Shown in pieces: positions 44,611 to 47,861 of a stretch of 47,861 nucleotides of DNA. The notes under the pieces were generated by a model that saw nothing but the letters and a program-made list of their open reading frames with translations, did not search any database and was not told the DNA's origin. Source of the DNA: Rhodospirillaceae bacterium (GTDB lineage: Bacteria > Pseudomonadota > Alphaproteobacteria > Rhodospirillales > UBA2165); assembly GCA_018649725.1 (NCBI GenBank), contig JABIHH010000036.1, forward strand, positions 1 through 47,861, given 5' to 3'. The position numbers and the translations under genes are program-made. Every line of letters starts with the position of its first letter. The first letter of the stretch is position 1.

Positions 44611-45591
44611 ATGAAACTACGTCTATCAGCGGCGCTCATCGTTGGCGCATCACTTATTGCGGCGCAAGCCAGCTCAGTTCAGGCCGAAGCTATAAAAATT
44701 GGCATTATGAATTTTGGCCCACATCCGGTTTTAGATGCCGTGGTTAATGGCTTTAAGGACGGCATGGCCAAACGCGGTTATGTCGAGGGTAAAAACGTCG
44801 TCTATAATTATACCCATGCTAGCTTTAAGCCGAACCTATTGCAGCAAGGTCTGGCTAAAATTAAGGCCGGCAACCCAAATTTAGTTGTCACTGTGACGAC
44901 GCCGGTAAGTCAGGCTGCTAAAAAAATGTTTGCCGATAAAGGCGTCCCCCAAGTGTTCACTGCAGTCACCGATCCGATCGCCGCCGGCCTCACACCATCT
45001 TGGAGCAAAGGCGGCAACAACATCACGGGTGCTTCTGATCAGCAGGATATGGATGGCGTCTTTGCTTTCATGCGTAAGCTTCTGCCAAATGCAAAGAAAA
45101 TCGGCGTGCCCTTTAATCCAGGTGAGGCCAATGATGCCTCTTTGGTTAAAACCATGGAAGCAATGGCCCCCAAGCATGGCTTCTCAATCTTGAAAGTCGG
45201 TGTTGATAAAACCTCAGACATCCCGGTTCGGACGCAATCCTTAATGGGTAAAGTCGATACCGTGTTTATCCTGCCATCGAATTTGATCTCGCCAGCGACC
45301 CCTGCGCTGGTCTCGGTGACGCGTCGCCACAAAATACCCGTGATTGACTACTCTCCATCCTCGACCAAGAAGCATCAGACATTGGCGTCTTATACCGTCG
45401 ATTGGTCCGGCATTGGCGGCATCACGGCGGGGCTCGCGGTCGCTATTCTCCAAGGAAAAAGCGCGGCTTCTTTAGCACCCGTCAAACCAAAAGCTGAAGC
45501 CCATCAAGCTTACATCAGTGGTAAACGCCTTAAAGCTCTTGGCATAAAACTACCGGGCTCGCTTGCTAACTGCGACTGTGTATTGAAGTAA
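44611..45591 (+). CDS. ABC transporter substrate-binding protein, TrpX/ABC_sub_bind family
   Basis: The 326-residue protein has a signal peptide (cleavage near VQA-E at 26) and no lipobox cysteine, so it is a free periplasmic protein. The family core begins IKIGIMNFGPHPVLDAVVNG and contains GYVEGKNVVYNY, VTTPVSQAAKKMF, FTAVTDPIAAGLT and GVPFNPGEAN. The group (PF04392-type) includes proteins annotated as tryptophan/tyrosine-binding and others of unknown ligand. GGAGG precedes the ATG. It is the first of three genes (binding protein, ATPase, permease), followed by a stable hairpin. Confidence 0.92.
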   Translation: MKLRLSAALIVGASLIAAQASSVQAEAIKIGIMNFGPHPVLDAVVNGFKDGMAKRGYVEGKNVVYNYTHASFKPNLLQQGLAKIKAGNPNLVVTVTTPVSQAAKKMFADKGVPQVFTAVTDPIAAGLTPSWSKGGNNITGASDQQDMDGVFAFMRKLLPNAKKIGVPFNPGEANDASLVKTMEAMAPKHGFSILKVGVDKTSDIPVRTQSLMGKVDTVFILPSNLISPATPALVSVTRRHKIPVIDYSPSSTKKHQTLASYTVDWSGIGGITAGLAVAILQGKSAASLAPVKPKAEAHQAYISGKRLKALGIKLPGSLANCDCVLK

Positions 45592-45602
45592 CTTAGCGAT
45601 GA

Positions 45603-45633
45603 GGAGGTCGTAACCCATATAGTTACGGCCTCC
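45603..45633 (+). promoter_or_regulatory. Intra-operon RNA hairpin after the binding-protein gene
   Basis: GGAGGTCGTAAC (45603-45614), loop CCATATA and GTTACGGCCTCC (45622-45633) form a 12-bp stem with one U-G pair. No U-run follows, so it is not an intrinsic terminator. Such hairpins commonly protect the upstream mRNA segment, giving more binding protein than ATPase and permease. Confidence 0.7.
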
Positions 45634-45650
45634 CCTTCCGAGAGAAATTA

Positions 45651-46427
45651 GTGTTAGAAGTTAAAGACGCCGTTAAAATTTTCCATCGGGGCACGGTGAA
45701 CGAACGCCCCGCCCTTAACGGCCTTTCCCTCAAACTTGAAACCGGTGATTTTTCAGCTGTCATCGGCAGTAATGGTGCCGGTAAAAGCACCCTGCTGAAT
45801 GCCATCGCGGGAGGCATCAGTATTGATTCCGGCACAGTCAGTGTCGATGGCCATGATCTCACCTCATCACCAACTCACAAGCGGGCCAAATGGGTTGCCC
45901 GGGTTTTCCAAGATCCACTCGGCGGCACGGCCGGACCCATGACCATCGAGGAAAATCTGGCTTTGGCAGCTTTACGTGGACAACGCCACAGCCTACGCCT
46001 GGGACTGAACAGCCAACGCCGGGACTATTATCGCGACCTACTTAAGACCCTGGGCCTCGGTTTGGAAGATCGGCTGACCGCTAAAGTGGAGTTGCTATCA
46101 GGTGGTCAGCGTCAATCCCTGGCGCTCATCATGGCAATCATAACCGAGCCGGCTGTCCTTTTATTGGATGAGCATTGCGCGGCGCTGGATCCCAAAACCG
46201 CCGGTATCGTTATGGATTCAACCGTCAAAGCCATCGAAGCAGCCGGGCTGACAACACTCATGGTCACCCACAACATGCAGCACGCCATTGAATATGGAAA
46301 CCGGCTGATCATGCTCGAAGCTGGGCAGTTGCGCCTTGAAATGTCGGGCGCGGAAAAAACCTCGCTGGATGTCGAGTCCCTAGTCGAGCGTTTTCACATC
46401 ACCGACGACAAGATTTTGTTGAGTTAG
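45651..46427 (+). CDS. ABC transporter ATP-binding protein
   Basis: The 258-residue ATPase has Walker A GSNGAGKSTLLNAIAG, signature LSGGQRQSLALIMA and Walker B PAVLLLDEHCAALDP. The H-loop is VTHNMQHAIEYG. It begins with a GTG at 45651; no ATG stands at the conserved N-terminal strand. It energises import of the binding protein's ligand and interacts with the permease at 46440. The signature and Q-loop region (FQDPLGGTAGPMTIEENL) fit the TrpZ-type ATPase of the same transporter family. Confidence 0.95.
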   Translation: MLEVKDAVKIFHRGTVNERPALNGLSLKLETGDFSAVIGSNGAGKSTLLNAIAGGISIDSGTVSVDGHDLTSSPTHKRAKWVARVFQDPLGGTAGPMTIEENLALAALRGQRHSLRLGLNSQRRDYYRDLLKTLGLGLEDRLTAKVELLSGGQRQSLALIMAIITEPAVLLLDEHCAALDPKTAGIVMDSTVKAIEAAGLTTLMVTHNMQHAIEYGNRLIMLEAGQLRLEMSGAEKTSLDVESLVERFHITDDKILLS

Positions 46428-46439
46428 GCGCAGCGCATA

Positions 46440-47345
46440 ATGATGGAAATTTTCAACAATTTTTACAACCTGGTGCCGGTGACTTTCACCCAAAGCCTGA
46501 TCTATGCCCTGGTTGCGGCGGGTATTATGATCCCCTTTCGCATACTCAATTTTCCGGATCTTACCAGCGAGGGCAGCTTTCCCTTTGGCGGCGCGATCTG
46601 TGCCGCTCTTCTGGTTGCGGGCTACCATCCTATCGCGGCAACCCTAATCGCTGTTGCCGGTGCCTTTGCCGCGGGCTGCTGCACGGCCTTCATCCATTTA
46701 AAACTGAAGATCAATACGCTGCTCGCCGGCATTCTTATGATGACCATGCTGTTCAGCATCAATCTGCGCGTCATGGGTAAATCGAATGTTGCGCTGTTTG
46801 ATACACAAAACCTGCTTGAGGTGGTGTGGAAAAATACCGGGACCGAGCTTGATCAGCAGATCGCAGTATTTGTGATCCTGGTAATTGTGATTTGTCTCGT
46901 TTTGCTGTGGTTTTTCAAAACAGAGATTGGCATGGCGATGCGGGCGGTCGGCGCTAATCTCAATATGGCATCGGCGCAAGGCATCAGCACCTGGGCTTAT
47001 ACTATTGTCGGGCTTGGCATCGCTAATGGCCTCAATGGCCTTGCCGGTGCAATCTTGGTCCAGCAACAGGGTTATTCAGACGTCAATATGGGACTTGGTA
47101 TTTTGATTGATGGTCTGGCGGCGGTCATAATCGGTGAAACCCTGCTCGGTCGCCAGGCCGTCTGGCGCCAAATCGCCGCCCCCTTCTTAGGATCTGTCGT
47201 CTATTACCAATTGATCTCTCTCGGTCTTGCCGCCGGATTGCAGCCATCTGACATCAAACTCGCCACAGGTATCTTCGTCCTCATCACCCTCGGCTTGCCG
47301 GTCTTAAGAGGCGGCTCGGCGGAGACGATGAAATTGCGGGAGTAA
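46440..47345 (+). CDS. ABC transporter permease, TrpY type
   Basis: The 301-residue membrane protein has 8 or 9 hydrophobic helices. Family features are the N-terminal FTQSLIYALVAAGIMIPFRI and NFPDLTSEGSFPFGGAICAA, typical of branched-chain-like and TrpY permeases. The EAA-like coupling segment reads IGMAMRAVGANLNMASAQG, with G-x-A followed by helix. It works with the ATPase 12 nt upstream, which supplies the same operon. The ATPase-permease-SBP set is complete except for any second permease, so it probably forms a homodimeric channel. Confidence 0.92.
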   Translation: MMEIFNNFYNLVPVTFTQSLIYALVAAGIMIPFRILNFPDLTSEGSFPFGGAICAALLVAGYHPIAATLIAVAGAFAAGCCTAFIHLKLKINTLLAGILMMTMLFSINLRVMGKSNVALFDTQNLLEVVWKNTGTELDQQIAVFVILVIVICLVLLWFFKTEIGMAMRAVGANLNMASAQGISTWAYTIVGLGIANGLNGLAGAILVQQQGYSDVNMGLGILIDGLAAVIIGETLLGRQAVWRQIAAPFLGSVVYYQLISLGLAAGLQPSDIKLATGIFVLITLGLPVLRGGSAETMKLRE

Positions 47346-47396
47346 TTGAGTCCAGCCTATAATTATTTGTTCATCCCCTTCACATGAGGCATTTCC

Positions 47397-47714
47397 ATGA
47401 TCACAGCTATTGTTCAATTTAAAGTTTCCTCCGATACGACCAAGGAACAGGTCATGCAAAACATGACAAATGTCGCACCGAAGTTTGAAAACATGCCGGG
47501 CCTGATCCGCAAAAACTTTTTGTTCGATGGTGATAGAGGTGTCGGCGGTGGCGTTTATACGTGGGAGACCCGCGAACAAGCAGAAGCGATCTATGCCGAA
47601 GGTCGCCCCTGGCGCGACGCTATCCGCACCCTCTACGGCGTTGAGCCCGAGATCACCTGGTTTGAAACGCCGATCATTGTTGATAACGCGATGGGTGAAA
47701 TCAAAAGGACCTAG
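47397..47714 (+). CDS. Small monooxygenase-like protein (ABM/YdhR type)
   Basis: The 105-residue protein is a single dimeric alpha+beta barrel domain. It starts MITAIVQFKVSSDTTKEQVM, and contains NMPGLIRKNFLFDG, GGGVYTWETREQAEAIY and ITWFETPIIV. These resemble the YdhR/antibiotic-biosynthesis-monooxygenase-like group. Members oxidise small aromatic compounds without cofactors or have unknown roles. It lies 51 nt after the ABC permease stop and may be part of that transcript. No ribosome site better than GAGGCA is seen. Confidence 0.82.
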   Translation: MITAIVQFKVSSDTTKEQVMQNMTNVAPKFENMPGLIRKNFLFDGDRGVGGGVYTWETREQAEAIYAEGRPWRDAIRTLYGVEPEITWFETPIIVDNAMGEIKRT

Positions 47715-47756
47715 CCGTTTCCAGATATTTTCGACTGACAAATTGAAGCATGCTAT

Positions 47757-47790
47757 CTGGATTTTGGATCAAGTCCAGAATGACAGGGAG
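47757..47790. repeat. Dispersed palindrome of the CCGGACTTGATCCGG family, 3' end copy
   Basis: CTGGATTTTGGATCAAGTCCA followed by GAATGACAGGGAGG matches the right arm at 39657-39690 with a few changes. It lies between the monooxygenase stop and the tRNA-His gene, with its usual CTGGA...ATGAC end pair. Confidence 0.75.
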
Positions 47791-47811
47791 GATGGAAATG
47801 AAGGAGAAAAA

Positions 47812-47861
47812 TGGGGCGAACGAGGGGACTTGAACCCCCAACCCCCGGCACCACAAGCCGG
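47812..47861 (-). tRNA. trnH: tRNA-His (anticodon GTG), 3' part only
   Basis: Read on the minus strand, the window ends inside the anticodon stem. The anticodon arm is CCGGC-TTGTGGT-GCCGG with anticodon GTG at its centre, decoding histidine. The T arm is GGGGG-TTCAAGT-CCCCT. The 3' acceptor strand CGTTCGC is followed by C73 and an encoded CCA (A76 at 47812). The 5' half lies outside the window. C73 is the usual partner of G-1 in tRNA-His. Confidence 0.92.

Noticed and set aside
1..47861. Prophage, transposase, integron or CRISPR array
   Set aside because: No integrase, phage structural gene, transposase gene or regularly spaced direct repeats were found in either strand.

Overview
The window looks like a chromosome segment of an alphaproteobacterium, probably a marine relative of the Rhodospirillales. 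This is inference from four things: the sdhE-mfd-recG-DUF502 neighbourhood, the calvin-type class II aldolase, several intergenic palindromes of the alphaproteobacterial 'GTCATCCCGGACTTGATCCGGGA' kind, and a tRNA-His that keeps the canonical C73. There is no prophage, transposase gene, CRISPR array or rRNA. Most genes are ordinary chromosomal genes in short operons on both strands.

Layout. 1-3.1 kb: the end of a DMSO-reductase membrane anchor, a SqrR/BigR-like two-cysteine ArsR regulator and a lone CoxL-like molybdenum hydroxylase subunit. 3.4-8 kb: a small unknown protein, a small secreted protein resembling a subtilase prodomain, an MFS carrier, an orphan histidine kinase and a LapG-like (BTLCP) protein whose catalytic cysteine position reads serine. 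8-13.4 kb: methyltransferase and cupin, class II aldolase, a DUF2786-like protein and two tandem paralogous MFS exporters. 13.5-19.1 kb: three thioredoxin-fold proteins (CPWC, UxxC, CPYC), an FMN hydroxyacid oxidase, a PEBP, a hemerythrin, a second prodomain-like protein and an unknown secreted protein. 19.2-28.2 kb: mfd, sdhE, recG, a MarR/metallo-beta-lactamase-fold pair bounded by inverted copies of a dispersed repeat, and DUF502. 28.2-35.4 kb: cNMP-binding, Nudix and ACT-domain proteins, fliG, two unknown proteins, a universal stress protein and an SLC13 permease. 35.5-39.3 kb: tkt-fba-rpe. 39.7-44.4 kb: an RND efflux pump whose adaptor carries four EF-hand loops. 44.6-47.7 kb: a TrpXYZ-type ABC transporter and a small monooxygenase. 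A partial tRNA-His closes the window.

The strongest unusual observation is at 15445-15975. A secreted TlpA-like thioredoxin has an in-frame TGA exactly where the first active-site cysteine belongs (W-TGA-S-T-C). A perfect 7-bp hairpin follows, its apical loop starting 20 nt after the TGA and having G as its second base. This fits a selenocysteine codon with a bacterial SECIS. The second is the duplicated 57-residue EF-hand module at the N-terminus of the RND adaptor, which suggests a calcium-binding efflux pump. The two orphan prodomain-like secreted proteins and the Cys-to-Ser LapG-like protein are further candidates for undescribed biology.
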